Of a stretch of DNA of 64,000 bases, positions 10,838-21,863 are shown one piece after another (positions within the stretch are counted from its first letter, which is position 1; every line of letters begins with the position of its first letter). Both the position numbers and the translations under genes were made by a program. The notes beneath the pieces are model-generated. The model saw only the letters and a list, made by a program, of their open reading frames with translations, was not told the origin of the DNA and searched no databases. This stretch comes from Linanthus parryae (taxonomy: Eukaryota; Streptophyta; Magnoliopsida; Ericales; Polemoniaceae): positions 28,509,001 to 28,573,000 of the forward strand of contig JALGPY010000001.1 in the NCBI GenBank assembly GCA_023055425.1. The letters are read 5' to 3'.

Positions 10838-11649
10838 ATGGAGAGATTTCCACAGGCGCAACCAACGTGCCTAAATCTCACAAAGCGAGGTATTCATATA
10901 CCAACCATGTGCTCCTGGTGCGGAAAGGCAACGGAATCAGAGGATCATCTTTCTTACGATGTAAATCAATGGGCTGTGTATGGGATGCTATCTTGGGGGA
11001 TATTTCACGCCACAGAGCACATACAAATTTACAAGAATGGATCCTTAAGAATTTAAATACACTGGCGGATGAAGATAGAGCGAAATGGGTTATGGAAATT
11101 TGGTTGTGCTGGAAGAATAACAATCTACGGATTTTCGAAAAGAAGCACATTACGACAGCCAAAATGATCGAACAGTTAGTGGCAATCCAGGAGGAGTATA
11201 AGTTTGCAACAGGCGGCAACCATCGCTCAAATGATATTCCTAGTCGGGCCCCACGTGTGTCCAGCGAGTGGGAACCACCACAAAAAGGTTGGACCAAGAT
11301 CAATTGCGATGGAGCTTGGAAGGAGGAGAGGAAAGCATTAGGTGTGGTGATTCGTGATCACTGTGGCTGTCCTGTGGCCTCTATGGCAGCGAATCTCCCA
11401 TCGGTATCTTCTCCAAAGATGGTTGAAGGCTTAGCGGTTCGGGAAAGACTTTTATTGGCCTTGCGTTTGGGACTGTCCGGAATCGAACTTCAAGTAAACC
11501 TCCAGTCTATCCCTGCTTATCTTAACGAGGTGGCAAATTGCTTGAGCGATCACACCATCTTTGGCACGGTGATGGAAGATTGTCGGGTCATCCTCCGCCG
11601 GTTCACAGAGTCTAGAGTTACTTGGAAACCGCGTTCAGCAAACCAGTAG
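10838..11649 (+). pseudogene. LINE zf-RVT and RNase H-like C-terminus
   Basis: 10838-11056 has the zinc-binding pattern with IPTMCSWCGKATESEDHL. The frame then shifts, and 11050-11649 stays open: DRAKWVMEIWLCWKNNNLRIFE, then an RNase H-like fold with WTKINCDGAW (first catalytic Asp), GVVIRDHCGCPVAS and MVEGLAVRERLLLAL (catalytic Glu). The C-terminal part after LQVNL is less typical. The RNase H part is the best preserved region of the element, but there is no intact start upstream. Confidence 0.8.
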
Positions 11650-12012
11650 CTCATTGTTTTGCTAGTTTTGGACTTTCCCTTGATAGGACTATATATAGTT
11701 TGGACGGATATGATCCCGATGTGGGCTAAGTCTTGTAATGAAAATGATTTGGTTCTTATGAACCGTAGTGAATGAAATCCATATTCTTCTAACAAAGTGA
11801 TGTATCTTGAGATATTGCTCACTTAATTCCATACAAGTAGTGCACTCCCAATCCTTATCGAAGTGACAGAACGAATGCAAATGGTTGCTAGATCAGCGGT
11901 AGATCGTTTGAAGCCCTTGCATGAGATCTCGAGTTCAAACCCAACTATATGATGTAATTCTCAAAAAAAAAATGTGACAGCTCGAGCAAGAATCATGCTC
12001 CCGCCCTTCGAG

Positions 12013-12030
12013 TTTTTTTTTTTTTTTTTT
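12013..12030. repeat. T18 homopolymer
   Basis: A T run 40 bp after the LINE tail. It could be the A tail of a minus-strand retro-insertion, but no element could be attached to it. Confidence 0.5.
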
Positions 12031-12225
12031 ACAAAAGTTTATATTCTAGAAAAAAGGGGGAAACAAAACATAACAAAACATATTAACCTCCGTAATCATT
12101 GACAGAGTTACAATCACAAGCTCCTTGCCACTACTACTTGGATTGTGAGAATGCATATCATGCATTTCATTAAGAAGTTTATCCAAACATTTTTTAACCA
12201 CACCAAAACCTTATTACTTCTTATA

Positions 12226-13316
12226 GGCGGGGGCGGATTTAGAATTTTTTCTCTGTGGAGACTAAATTTTAAAATGATAATGTTTTGGCAAATAAACCTA
12301 AGTAGTGGTGTTGTTACTTAATTTCAGTGGGGGCTAAAATGAATTATAATTTCAAAGACTTTGAGTGAGGCAGGGTCGGCTTTATGCCTAGGCCAATTAT
12401 ATGCTTGCTTAGGGCACCACAGGTAAGAGGGACACCACTTTCTTAAAAACATAATGGTATTATGGTAATTATTAACATAAATTTTAGTCCATTAATAATG
12501 ATTTTGTCTTTCAAGTATATTATTCCTTTGATAAAAAATATATAAAAGAAAAGAAAAAATAAAAAACTATCTTGGTGCATCACAATCTGTCTACAATTTT
12601 TTCTCCTCAAATCTCTCTACAACTCTTACTTCTCTATTATAAATGTATATCGTCCATACTTAAATTGCAACATTGTCATGATTGTCATGTTAAATAACTT
12701 CTATCGAGCTCGCAAAAAAATTCAATTTCATTAATCCTCACGTTCATTTTTTTTTACCAACATACCACTCATTTTTATCAAAAGTTTTCAAATATACTCA
12801 CAATTTCTCGAGTGACCTCCATATTGAAAATGTATGTTTGGCGTCTGACAAACTTATCAAAATTTCTATTCGGAGATCCAGATTGAAGTTTCTTCAAGAC
12901 ATTAAAAGAAAAAATGGGTTGACCAATCTCCAAGTACTTAAGAGATTGGACATTTTTCGGTACAAAATGAGCATTGTATCTTGGTGATCCACGAACTAAT
13001 TACCAGATTCGTTGTTTTTAAATTTAGGGTTGCAATTCAATTTTTCCAAATTGGCCTTAACGTATATATGCTGGAAGGATTTGTCATGTTCCAAAGTTTA
13101 TTTTGTATAATTGATGCGAGTACGTGAAAAAGATACAATGATAACTTCTTAATCGACTTTTTGACGTAAATTATAAGTTCTTGATCAATCGATCTTTTAA
13201 CATAGATAAAAGAATAGACCTTCAAATTCTCGTTCGCTTAGGGCATCCAAAAGTCTAGAGCCGACCCTGAGTGGGGGTATAACCCCCACAGTGTTCTACT
13301 TGCATCCGCCAGTGCT
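12226..13316. mobile_element. hAT-like TIR element, interrupted by a second one
   Basis: Left end contains GGCGGATTTAGAA (12232-) and right end ATCCGCCAGTGC (13305-), which are imperfect inverted repeats. Both ends border a Gly-like GTGGGGG stretch typical of a common plant hAT family. Flanking bases CTTATAG and CTTATAC resemble a duplication with one mismatch. No transposase is present. Boundaries are approximate. Confidence 0.4.
12371..13270. mobile_element. Nested hAT-like non-autonomous element, about 0.9 kb
   Basis: The two ends are inverted copies: CAGGGTCGGCTTTA at 12371 and, read on the other strand, CAGGGTCGGCTCTA from 13270. The flanks GAGTGAGG (left) and GAGTGGGG (right, sharing its first base with the end) form an 8-bp duplication with one mismatch, as hAT elements make. 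The interior is A/T-rich and lacks a transposase. Confidence 0.6.
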
Positions 13317-14314
13317 TATACTACGTATAAGAACCGGTGATGAGAAACACCCTAATGTATACATATGCAACTCGACTGAGGTCAATTACGAGAAATTAGT
13401 GTTATTTATTCGAACAGAGGAGGTTTATTTTGACTAATTTTAATAAATTTGGCCCAATATTAGTAAAAAATTCAAATATGAAACGTGAACTCAAAAATGG
13501 GACTACACTACTTAAAAGAGACTGACCACACCGTTAGAGCTGTCTGTTCATTATTTTATTTTTTAGGAGCTGTCTCCTTATTTCTATTTGTTGGTAACTT
13601 GGTTCAGTTAGTATTTTCTTATTTCCAAGGACGGCAATTTGTAACTAAAACAAAAACCAAGGAAGTCGATCGAGGTTAATTGCCATAACCCGATAGTGAT
13701 GTGTGGGCGATTAATCCATTATAAATAACATTTTGACGTGCCTCATTTGCAGTTTTCCTTCTTCCACTGTTCTGTAGTAACACATTCATCATAATATGAC
13801 TAATTTTATACCCTAGCATAGTAATGGTTGCATTAGAAGAAATCGTAAGAATGGTGATTGAGCTATTAACTTCAATGTGGTGCTAAATTTAAATAAGCAA
13901 AGGAAGGGGCTATTGATTGTAATTATCCTGAGAAGTACATCAAGCCGCCCTTGTTTTGGCTTTTGTGACGGCAGTTGCTAGAGCCTAGAAGAGTGGAACT
14001 AATATTGTATTTCGATAAAAATAAGACCGCGTTGGTTAACGGTGCGTTTGGGACTGAGGACTTTTTCGTCAAAGTCAATGCTTGAGGAAAAGAGTCCTAG
14101 GAGAGGAACATACTTGACCAAACATGGTAAAAATAATCCAACCTAAAAAGAGCAATGCCAAGCGTGAAAATTGCATTATGGACCTATATCCTAATTGTTC
14201 CCTCAAAAGCAACTTAAAGCTCATGCGTTATTAGGGTATATAATCATTCTTAGTTTATTAAATACCTAGTAATTAGAGATTTAGAGTTATGTTTTAAAAA
14301 AGGGAGTATGCAGG
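13317..14314. other. Non-coding spacer, nothing recognised
   Basis: A/T-rich DNA without convincing exons, RNA genes or transposon ends. A short ORF at 13485-13679 contains a hydrophobic stretch but no supporting context. Confidence 0.5.
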
Positions 14315-14788
14315 TAGATCATGATCTTCAGATATATTGTTGTGATCTTGTCTTTAAACAAATTAAGAAGCTGTCATGAATGTCTGATTGATCACGGAAT
14401 CATCTTCTCTTAATGTTTCATTTCCTGTAAAAGCCAGATTAGGAAACAAATACTGCAAACTTAGGAAATAAAATTTCCCTGCAAAACTGAGTCAAACAGA
14501 TGGATTAAATGATGTTAGATATATCAAAACAATTTGTCTTTCATCATCAAATAATAACACATCAAGCACAGGGGTGATAGAGATAGAATCAGACCAAAAG
14601 AGTTGAGAAAAACTCCCCCTTAGAACATGCATACAGGTCAGACAGTTTCAAGGCTTTGAATCATGGTTCAAGGCCTTGAAATAGCTCTGCTATTTTAAGC
14701 TTGTGAAACCTGATTCAAGGCTTTGAAAACTGGTTCAAAGCCTTGAAATAACTAAGTATTTCAAGTCCATGAAACCTGTGACCTTACA
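14315..14788 (-). repeat. Partial 3' LTR of SIRE-A
   Basis: On the minus strand the LTR starts TGTAAGGTCACAGGTTTC at 14788 and matches 63218-63690 of SIRE-B, then stops matching near 14315. Confidence 0.82.
14645..14747. repeat. Cluster of TTCAAGGCCTTGAA-type palindromes (SIRE-A LTR)
   Basis: Four copies in about 100 bp: about 14646-14659, 14667-14680 (perfect 14-bp palindrome), 14714-14727 and 14734-14747, with single-base variants at the centre. Further copies lie at 15736-15749, 15756-15769, 15814-15827 and 15834-15847 in the spacer, and near 17658-17692 in coding DNA. Confidence 0.85.
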
Positions 14789-15098
14789 ATCTCCCCCTTG
14801 ATGAAAGACAAAACCTTAATCTGTTTGAGCCTTAGTTTCTGCAAAAAAATACTGATTAGCACACAATGATAGAACTGATCTTTTCTATAACACTGTTGAA
14901 CAAGAAGGTGAGTCCCTCTAAATATTTTCTTCCATGCTTTAGTTTCTTTTCACATACACCTTCTTCTGCTGTGAAGAGGAAATCTTGTGATCCTTCCTTC
15001 CTGTTTATGATGCAGGCACAGACTTTGAAGGATCTTTCTCATGTCTTCCCATGTTGGACACAAAATACACTCCATAGGATCTTGAAGTAGTATCTGAG

Positions 15099-15431
15099 TC
15101 AGAGTCTGGAATGATAATTTCTTTTCCTTTTCCCTTGATCCCTGTGTATACATTTTTCTTGTCTTTTTTTAGGACTTCCAATATGGATTCCCTTATGCTT
15201 CTCTTGTGTAGATACTGTAGTCTGTTTCTTCTTGCCAGTTGCTGGAATTTGGTCCTTTTTCATCATCTTCTTAGGTGGTGAAGACTCCAGTTCTTCATCA
15301 GTAAAGCTTTTTGACTCTGAGTCTTCGCTGATTGTTTGAACTTCATCTTCAACTGTCTTTCTCTTCTTCTCAGAACTAGGTTTTGAACCTTCGGCCATCT
15401 TGATTCTGTCTGAGGCTCTTCTATTGCTCAT
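15099..15431 (-). pseudogene. Post-pol ORF of SIRE-A, shortened
   Basis: The 110-residue frame begins MSNRRASDRIKM, almost the same as the start of the post-pol ORF of SIRE-B (MSTRRASDRIKM at 61124). It is rich in Lys, Ser and Glu (EKKRKTVEDEVQ), suggesting a disordered, basic N-terminal region with nuclear-localisation-like clusters. It ends after KRNYHSRL, where SIRE-B continues for about 1.5 kb more, so most of the ORF is deleted here. It lies about 450 bp after the pol stop, in the same direction. Confidence 0.65.
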
Positions 15432-15884
15432 TAGGTTTTGTGAGAAGAATAGAGAGATGTGGATGTGATACTGAGTGGGGGAGAAGAGAAGAAGATAAAT
15501 ACTGAAACAGTTTTTATTTGAAAAGAAAACTGCAATCTCTCTGATCTCAAAAGATCTGTAATGATCAGAGAAGATTCAAATCTTTGAAGCAGTTGGAAAT
15601 AAATAATTTAATACTATATTTGGCTGAAAAAAAAATTTGAAAAAGGTAGGTCCAATATTGAGTAAATATCTACAAAGATAGCACCAAATACTGAATGATC
15701 CAAGAATTATTTACTAACCAGTTATCAGACTTATTTTCAAGGCTTTGAAAATAGTTTCAAGGTCTTGAAACGCTGTTATACTGAAACAAGTAAATCAAAG
15801 CTTTGAAAGGATTTTCAAAGCTTTGAAAACCAGTTCAAATCTTTGAAACACATAATAACTTACCTTCCTTACCTTGTACTCACC

Positions 15885-17286
15885 CTAAACCAATGTATCT
15901 TTATTTAGCATGCCTAATTCCAGTCTTAGAGCTGAAAATATTTCATCTGGCAATGGTTTAGTGAAGATATCTGCAAGCTGCATGTTAGTAGAAACAAATT
16001 CAAGAATAATATCACCTTTCTCAGCATGATCTCTGATGAAATGGTGTCTGACATCAATATGCTCGGTTCTTGAATGATGAACTAGATTTTTTGTAATAGA
16101 TATTGCACTGGTATTGTCACATTTGATGGGAATACTTCTGTAATCAAATCCAATATCCCTCAACTGTTGAGCAATCCACAATACTTGTGAACAACATGCT
16201 CCAGCAGATATATATTCAGGTTCAGCAGTTGATAAAGCAATTGAGTTTTGTTTCTTGGAATGCCAACTGATCAAGGAGGATCCAATAAATTGGCAAGTTA
16301 CAGAAGTGCTTTTCCTATCAACTTTGTAACTTGCAAAGTCAGCATCTGAAAAATCATGCAAAAAGAAGTTAGAATGTCTTGGAGACAAAAGCCCTAAGTC
16401 TTTGGTACCACTGAGATTTCTGAATATTCTCTTCACATCAGTTAAGTGTGATTCCTTTGGATCAGGTTGAAATCTTGCACACATACATATACTAAACATG
16501 ATATCTGGTCTACTGGCAGTGAGATAAAGTAATGATCCAATCATACCTCTATACTCTTTCACATTGACACTCTTACCAGATTCATCCTTATCTAAGGACA
16601 GTGTAGAGCTGATAGGAGTCTTGATTTCTTTGGATTGAGACATATTGTACTTGTTTAACAAGTCCCTAGTGTACTTGATTTGATGCAGAAAGATGCCCTT
16701 CTCCAAATGATGTTTTTGAAGTCCAAGGAAGAAGTTCAACTCTCCCATCATGCTCATTTCAAATTCCCTGCTCATAAGACTTGAGAATTCTTCGCAAAGA
16801 AGATCATTAGTAGCTCCAAATACAATGTCATCAACATAAATCTGAACTACAAGTAAATCTTTCTCATCATTCTTTATGAAAAGGGTCATGTCTACCAATC
16901 CTCTTTTGAAATCATTTTCAAGCAGAAATTTTGACAATCTTTCATACCAAGCTCTTGGAGCTTGGAGCGTATTTCAAACCATACAAAGCTTTGTCAAGTT
17001 TGTAAACATGATCTAGAAACTTTTCAATTTCAAAACGAGGAGGTTGTGCAACATAAACTTCTTCTTGCAAGTAACCATTCAAGAAAGCACATTTCACATC
17101 CATTTGAAATAGTTTCATGTTCTTGTAGGATGAAAAAGCAGGCAAAATTCTTATTGCTTCTAACCTGGAAACTGGAGCAAAATTTTCCTCATAATCAATA
17201 ACTTCTTCTTGGTTGTAACCTTGAGCAACTAACCTTGCTTTGTTTTTGATCAATTTACCATTCTCATCCAATTTGTTTCTGAACAC
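15885..17286 (-). pseudogene. pol: SIRE-A reverse transcriptase and RNase H
   Basis: 17286-16942 carries the RT beginning ([51 protein letters not shown]). A frameshift near 16940 leads into 16937-15885, with the active site YVDD in VQIYVDDIVFGATND. RNase H blocks follow: DFSDADFASYKVDRKSTS, SWHSKKQNSIALSTAEPEY (Ala replaced by Pro in the usual EAEY), IKCDNTSAI and EHIDVRHHFIRDH. The frame ends with LELGMLNKDTLV at 15885. It is the best kept pol segment of the two SIRE copies. Confidence 0.87.
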
Positions 17287-17925
17287 TCATCTGGTACCAA
17301 TGACAGACTGGTTTGTAGGTGGGGGAACTAGGTTCCACATCTTGTTTCTTTCAAACTCATTGAGTTCACTTTGCATAGCTATAATCTAGTCTTCTTGTTG
17401 TAATGCTTCCTTCACAGTTTTGGGTTCTACAAGAGAAATAAAAGCATTAAAAGAACAAAGATTCTTTAACTGTGATCTTGTTTGTGTACCAGTGGTTGGA
17501 TCAGATATAATGTTGTCAGCTGGATGAGATGAAATATATTTGAATCTCTTTCTTGGAGACCAGGGTTCAGGCTCTCCATATTGCTTCTATGGTCTTGAAA
17601 TTGTAGCCTGATCACTTATATCTTTCTGATCATCCTTGTCAAGGTTTTGATCTCTATTTTCAAGGCCTTGAGATCTGTTTTCAAGGTCTTGAAAATGGCT
17701 TATGTTTCCTTCTGAACCTTTCTTGAATCCAAGTGAGTTCTCAGCTTCTTCTTCTGATACATGCTTGTTCAGATTCAAGTCTGCGAAACTTTCACTCAAA
17801 GAACCATCATAGCTTTCATCAAAAATAACATGAATACTTTCTTCAACCATCTTGGTTCTTTTATTATAAATTCTATAAGCTTTGCTAGTAAGTGAGTAAC
17901 CCAGAAATATACCTTCATAAATTCC
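17287..17925 (-). pseudogene. pol: SIRE-A integrase C-terminus and linker
   Basis: The block 17850-17587 reads EESIHVIFDESYDGSLSESF, then an acidic linker with three imperfect repeats of a Q-x-L-(E/D)-(N/K) unit (FQDLENR, QGLENR, QNLDK) encoded by the palindrome motif. Stops occur near 17587 and 17390. Homology to SIRE-B ends just upstream of the block encoding GIFLGYS, near 17925. Confidence 0.75.
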
Positions 17926-18040
17926 TCTATACTATACTTTAACGTTATATCTTCTCTCTCCCTGATCCCAAAGCGTCTAGACCTCTCATATCTCTCCAGG
18001 CCGATTCCTCTCAAGGCTCTCATCTCTTGATCTATTCCTC

Positions 18041-18195
18041 TATAAATCTCCAGAGCTCGCCTTAGAATCATACTTCTCCAGATCTACACAGCCACAACCA
18101 CATCCACAACCACCACAATGTTACTTGTCACTCGAAAGAAAAAGGGAGAGACAAACGGTACTGGATCCCCACTAACTTTTACCCAAAAACTTGGG
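18041..18195 (+). promoter_or_regulatory. Orphan core promoter and possible first exon
   Basis: TATAAAT at 18041-18047 is followed about 70 bp later by a C/A-rich leader and an ATG at 18118 in a good plant context (CCACAATGTT). The frame encodes 25 residues (MLLVTRKKKGETNGTG...) and reaches CTTGGGTAAGA, a good splice donor. No downstream exon was found before the next transposon at 18460. It could be the 5' end of a broken host gene, or chance. Confidence 0.3.
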
Positions 18196-18459
18196 TAAGA
18201 AACCATATGTTCTCAATCGGCTTATTTGTTTCCGATTTCAAGAGTTCTCTACTTTGTTTCAATTAGTTTGTTGATATTTTAAGTACAAAGAGGGAAAATG
18301 AGGATGACGCCACGGTCACAGATATTTCGAATTATAGTTGATTTTAGATCACAATTTTTTTTTTTTGTTTTGCCTTAATGGATGAGGTGTGAGCTTGAAA
18401 ATTTCGAAGCAAGATAAAAATTTCTAATTCTACCACAGAGTCTGAGTATATTTCTCTTA

Positions 18460-19681
18460 CCAGCGATCAAAGCACATACTTAGGATATCCCATCACATTT
18501 GAGAGATCATCGATAGAGGATATGTGAAGATATGCAAAGTATAAACATATGACAATCTCGCGGGCTGAGTTACCAAAACCCTTACTCAGCGTAAGCATGA
18601 TGGCAACACTAGATCTATAGAAATACTAGATACACCAAGCTCTAGTGCAAGTGGGTGACTATTGATGTATGATCTAGAGGAAATCTATATTATCGTGAGA
18701 TTAAATTTAATGATAAAAGCATGTTCTTTATGTTGTTATCTATATGATGACATATAGACATAATGAAGTCCTTAAAATAATTGTTGTATTCTTATATATC
18801 CCTAGTCTAGTATTATTGTTAAGAAGGACGACTGTAATGCATGGAGACTATTATGCAGGTAGATTGATATGAGATATTAAGTCTAAAACATTGGTACACA
18901 TTAGGAGTAATAGTGTAATTGATTGACCTACCAGCAGAATGCTACGTGGATGTTATGTGAGTGTCTAAAGTGCTTCTCATAGTGAAAACGGTGGTGTGCT
19001 TCTATGACTTGAAGTCACTACATTCTCTAGATGTGGAGTGACATGTTTTATTTTGTCAAACATCACACCGCGGCAACGCGATTATAAATGTGGTAATTAG
19101 ACATGTTATAAAACATGTTGAGGGTGCGAGTTATATGATGTGTCTCTCCTACAAAAGGGTTGAAAATATATGTGGTCACTCAATCATTGTGAATTAAGAA
19201 AATTCATGGCCGTGATCGGATGAGGCAATATGAGATAATGATGTCATTTGTCTGTCTAAGTCCACACAGGGAATCGAAAAAATATAGATTGGATATATAT
19301 GGGTGACACTCCAAACCTTCTGTATAATCAGGATATATGAACAACGAGATTATACGACACGGTAACATTGGTCATAGAGGTTCCTCATATCACTGGCATT
19401 CACATTGCTTGGGTAGCTTTGATGTATATTTACATACTGCATAATGTTTGTAATTGTTAATGTCAAGGTATAGGAACCTACAGGATCACACAAAAGAATG
19501 GATCAAAATGGTATTAATTTCTTATTAGCTCAACTAAAGAGCAATTTGATTTTGGATCGTCGCCAGTCAGTGCGACTGAGGTAAACCTCTAAACATTAGA
19601 TTATGCTCATTCACATGGGTCCTTGGTGGTTATTAGGCAAAAAGTCGTATTTATGTTGCGTTCGATTGCCTAAACCCAACA
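18460..19681 (+). mobile_element. 3' end of a Copia element: RNase H tail, polypurine tract, LTR
   Basis: 18465-18640 can be aligned, through stops and indels, with the end of Copia RNase H (SHLRDH, VTKTLTQ-like stretch, KHDGNT). A purine-rich tract (GTGCAAGTGGGTGAC) ends at 18659. An LTR-like block of about 1.0 kb follows, with a start resembling Angela/Tork LTRs (TTGATGTATGATCTAGAGG), the internal phrase ATAGGAACCTACAGGATCACAC, and an end in CA at 19681. The TG start has mutated to TA. No second LTR or duplication is visible. Confidence 0.5.
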
Positions 19682-19996
19682 GTAATTGCATCGCCAATTG
19701 ATGTACGCGAACCTATTGGAGTGAATTAACACTGAAAATGATAAATTAGATAATTAAAGAGTCTACGGTTTGAATGTTATCTTTAATTTTTTGAAGAAAT
19801 TAACGAAGTGTTGGTTCAATTCCTTCAGTGAATGGTCTCAAGGTTTTATGGATAAGCTATGATAACAATACGCTACGGTAATTCACACTAGAAGATCAGA
19901 TTGCAGGAAAAAGTTCAAGAACTAGTTGAATGTCTCAAGAAGATGAGAGGATTGTTGTTAAAATCCACTTGCTACATGATTGCAGCTAGCTGGCTA
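19682..19996. other. Non-coding spacer
   Basis: No ORF or repeat recognised. It may be part of the internal region of the preceding Copia if 18660-19681 is a 5' LTR, but no primer site follows it. Confidence 0.4.
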
Positions 19997-19999
19997 TTA

Positions 20000-20702
20000 G
20001 GGCATCTCCAACCCTATTGGGGGAGTGGGAGGGGGAAAACCGTATAAAATACAGTCATGCCCAACCCTATGGAGGGAAGGGGAGGGGGTGCTATGGGGAG
20101 AAATTTTACCTTGGGTGTGGCATGGTTAGGGGGGATTTCCCCCTGGACATCCCCTCCCCCTCCCCCTACATGGAGTGATAAACTAATTCAATATTTGACA
20201 ATATTAATTACACTTAGTAATTTTTTATGATTATATCATATATATATTTGTTATGAGTAAAAATTTATTTTATTTTTATTATTGATTTACTCACGATTTT
20301 TGAAAAGTATATTTACAAAAAGTCGTCGTTATCTTATTTTGTTCAAAATTTAATAAATTTTATCTTTTATGATGTTAACAATTATAATTATTAAATTTAT
20401 AAAAACGATTAAAAAAGCGTCAAATTTATTGAATCACAACGATACAAAAATAGTATTCAGATACAAAGCATATATCGCCACTTATTGTGCATAATTAATT
20501 TTCTTAATATTAATAATTTATTTTTAAATTATTAAATTTATTTTAAAATTTATTTTTGTTGGTGGGGGGAAAGGAATAGGTTGGAGATGAGTAGTTGTTT
20601 GGGGGAGGGGGAGGGGGAGGGGAAAGTGGTTGGCCCGTGAGGGGAGGGGAAGGGGAGGGGGAGGTGAGGGGAGGGGGAAAATGACATGGGTTGGAGATTC
20701 CC
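20000..20702. mobile_element. PIF/Harbinger (Tourist-like) MITE with G-rich arms
   Basis: The ends are inverted copies, GGGCATCTCCAACCCTA and, from the right, GGGAATCTCCAACCCAT. Both are flanked by TTA (19997-19999 and 20703-20705), the three-base duplication made by PIF/Harbinger transposases. There is no transposase gene. Next to the ends are long runs of GGGGGA/GGGGAG (20040-20100, 20580-20690) and their complement (20140-20166), able in principle to form hairpins and G-quadruplexes. Confidence 0.85.
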
Positions 20703-20705
20703 TTA

Positions 20706-21863
20706 GAGAGGCTGATAACTCATTAGCGAGATGTCAAGGAGAGCTTAATTGTGAACTTAGTCACTAAAAACAATAGTTTGGTTCTTGGTTAGGGTTCGAG
20801 GTGTAGATTAGGAAAAGTTTTGTGCAAAATTTAGATTTCTGGGTTTTCAATAGGTTTTGCTAACCACTAACCCGTCTATTTTAGAAATTCCATACGTACC
20901 CAAATATTACCCGTAAATTATTTCCAAGCCCCCCCCCCCCCCCCCCCCAACACTGCATATACTTAGAAAAATATTTCCACATTTCCCTTTAAGTTTACTG
21001 AAATTGTACTTAAACGTTTTTTGAAAACTAGGGGTATTATGGAAGAACTAAAAATTTATATGGTGAATGTGTGAACGAGATAGTTAGGATTCTCTTACCA
21101 ATGTCCACCAAATTTGTTGATATAGATTAAACGATGAACACTTGGAGAAATCGAAGCAATAAGGAAGGTTCGGAGGGGTTGATTAACAGTGCATAAATAA
21201 TAAAATACATGATTGGAGATGACGTTACCCAAATCTATGGTGGTCTTTGTTAGAGGTGGTGATGTACGCATATGCTCAGAAAGTGAATTAGCATGGAAAA
21301 GTGCTACAATCTGAGCTCTCGACAACATATGATCAGGACAGTTTGTCCAACTAGTAGTGTGTTTGTCATGAGTAACTCGGAAAATCTTAGCATAAATCTA
21401 GATTAAACTCGGAAAAATTGGCAGAATTGGAAGATGACCGAACAGTGACTTAGTAACTGAGTAACCGGACCGTGAGGAGTTGGGAATAAATGTTGAGGGA
21501 ACCGTAGTCCAATAGTTGAAGCGCCGGAAGATGAAGTGGTGAAGACAGAAGTAGAACATCGGCAAAAAAAGCTGGTAATCAGATGGGAGGTTAAAGGCGA
21601 TGAGTCATTTATGCTCTGATACCATGAAGAATTCGACAGATGGAGAGATGAGAAGAACTACCTTTCAAATTTTTTCACTGGCAGTCCTTATCCTTACAAA
21701 AATATTTGCAAATTCATCATTCTATCTTGACACTTATCTCTCCAACTCAAGATAGTTCAAGATTATTCTGTAAGTAAAATGTAGCCCTTCAGACTTGAAT
21801 TCCGCTCCATGGCACGAAAGCTTTCTAGTTATAGATAAAAGGGAAAGTTGTTTTGAAAGCTGT
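20706..21863 (-). other. Spacer with a Copia-type primer-binding site
   Basis: Mostly featureless. At 21613-21624 the minus strand reads TGGTATCAGAGC, the initiator-Met primer site, preceded by TTCA, as at the end of a 5' LTR that would occupy the DNA to the right of 21624. The left side would be the leader of a decayed Copia. No coding region remains. Confidence 0.35.
20929..20948. repeat. C20 homopolymer
   Basis: A run of about 20 C in otherwise A/T-rich DNA, with no element attached. Confidence 0.85.

Larger units (their letters stand above)
9210..11972 (+). mobile_element. LINE (non-LTR retrotransposon), 5'-truncated
   Basis: The element starts inside the reverse transcriptase (KVIANRLKKTIDDFISSNQSA), which is the usual 5' truncation of LINEs. 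It runs through the RT, a zinc-binding zf-RVT region and a C-terminal RNase H-like domain, and ends in an A10 tail at 11963-11972. There are many frame breaks. No clear target-site duplication was found by eye. Confidence 0.85.
14315..17925 (-). mobile_element. SIRE/Maximus-type Copia element, truncated at both ends (SIRE-A)
   Basis: On the minus strand this reads: end of the integrase region, RT and RNase H, spacer, short post-pol ORF, polypurine tract (14789-14801, AAGGGGGAGAT) and part of the 3' LTR. It matches the plus-strand element at 56919-64000 block by block. Similarity stops near 17925 in the integrase C-terminus and near 14315 in the LTR, so gag, protease, most of integrase and the 5' LTR are missing. 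Confidence 0.87.
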
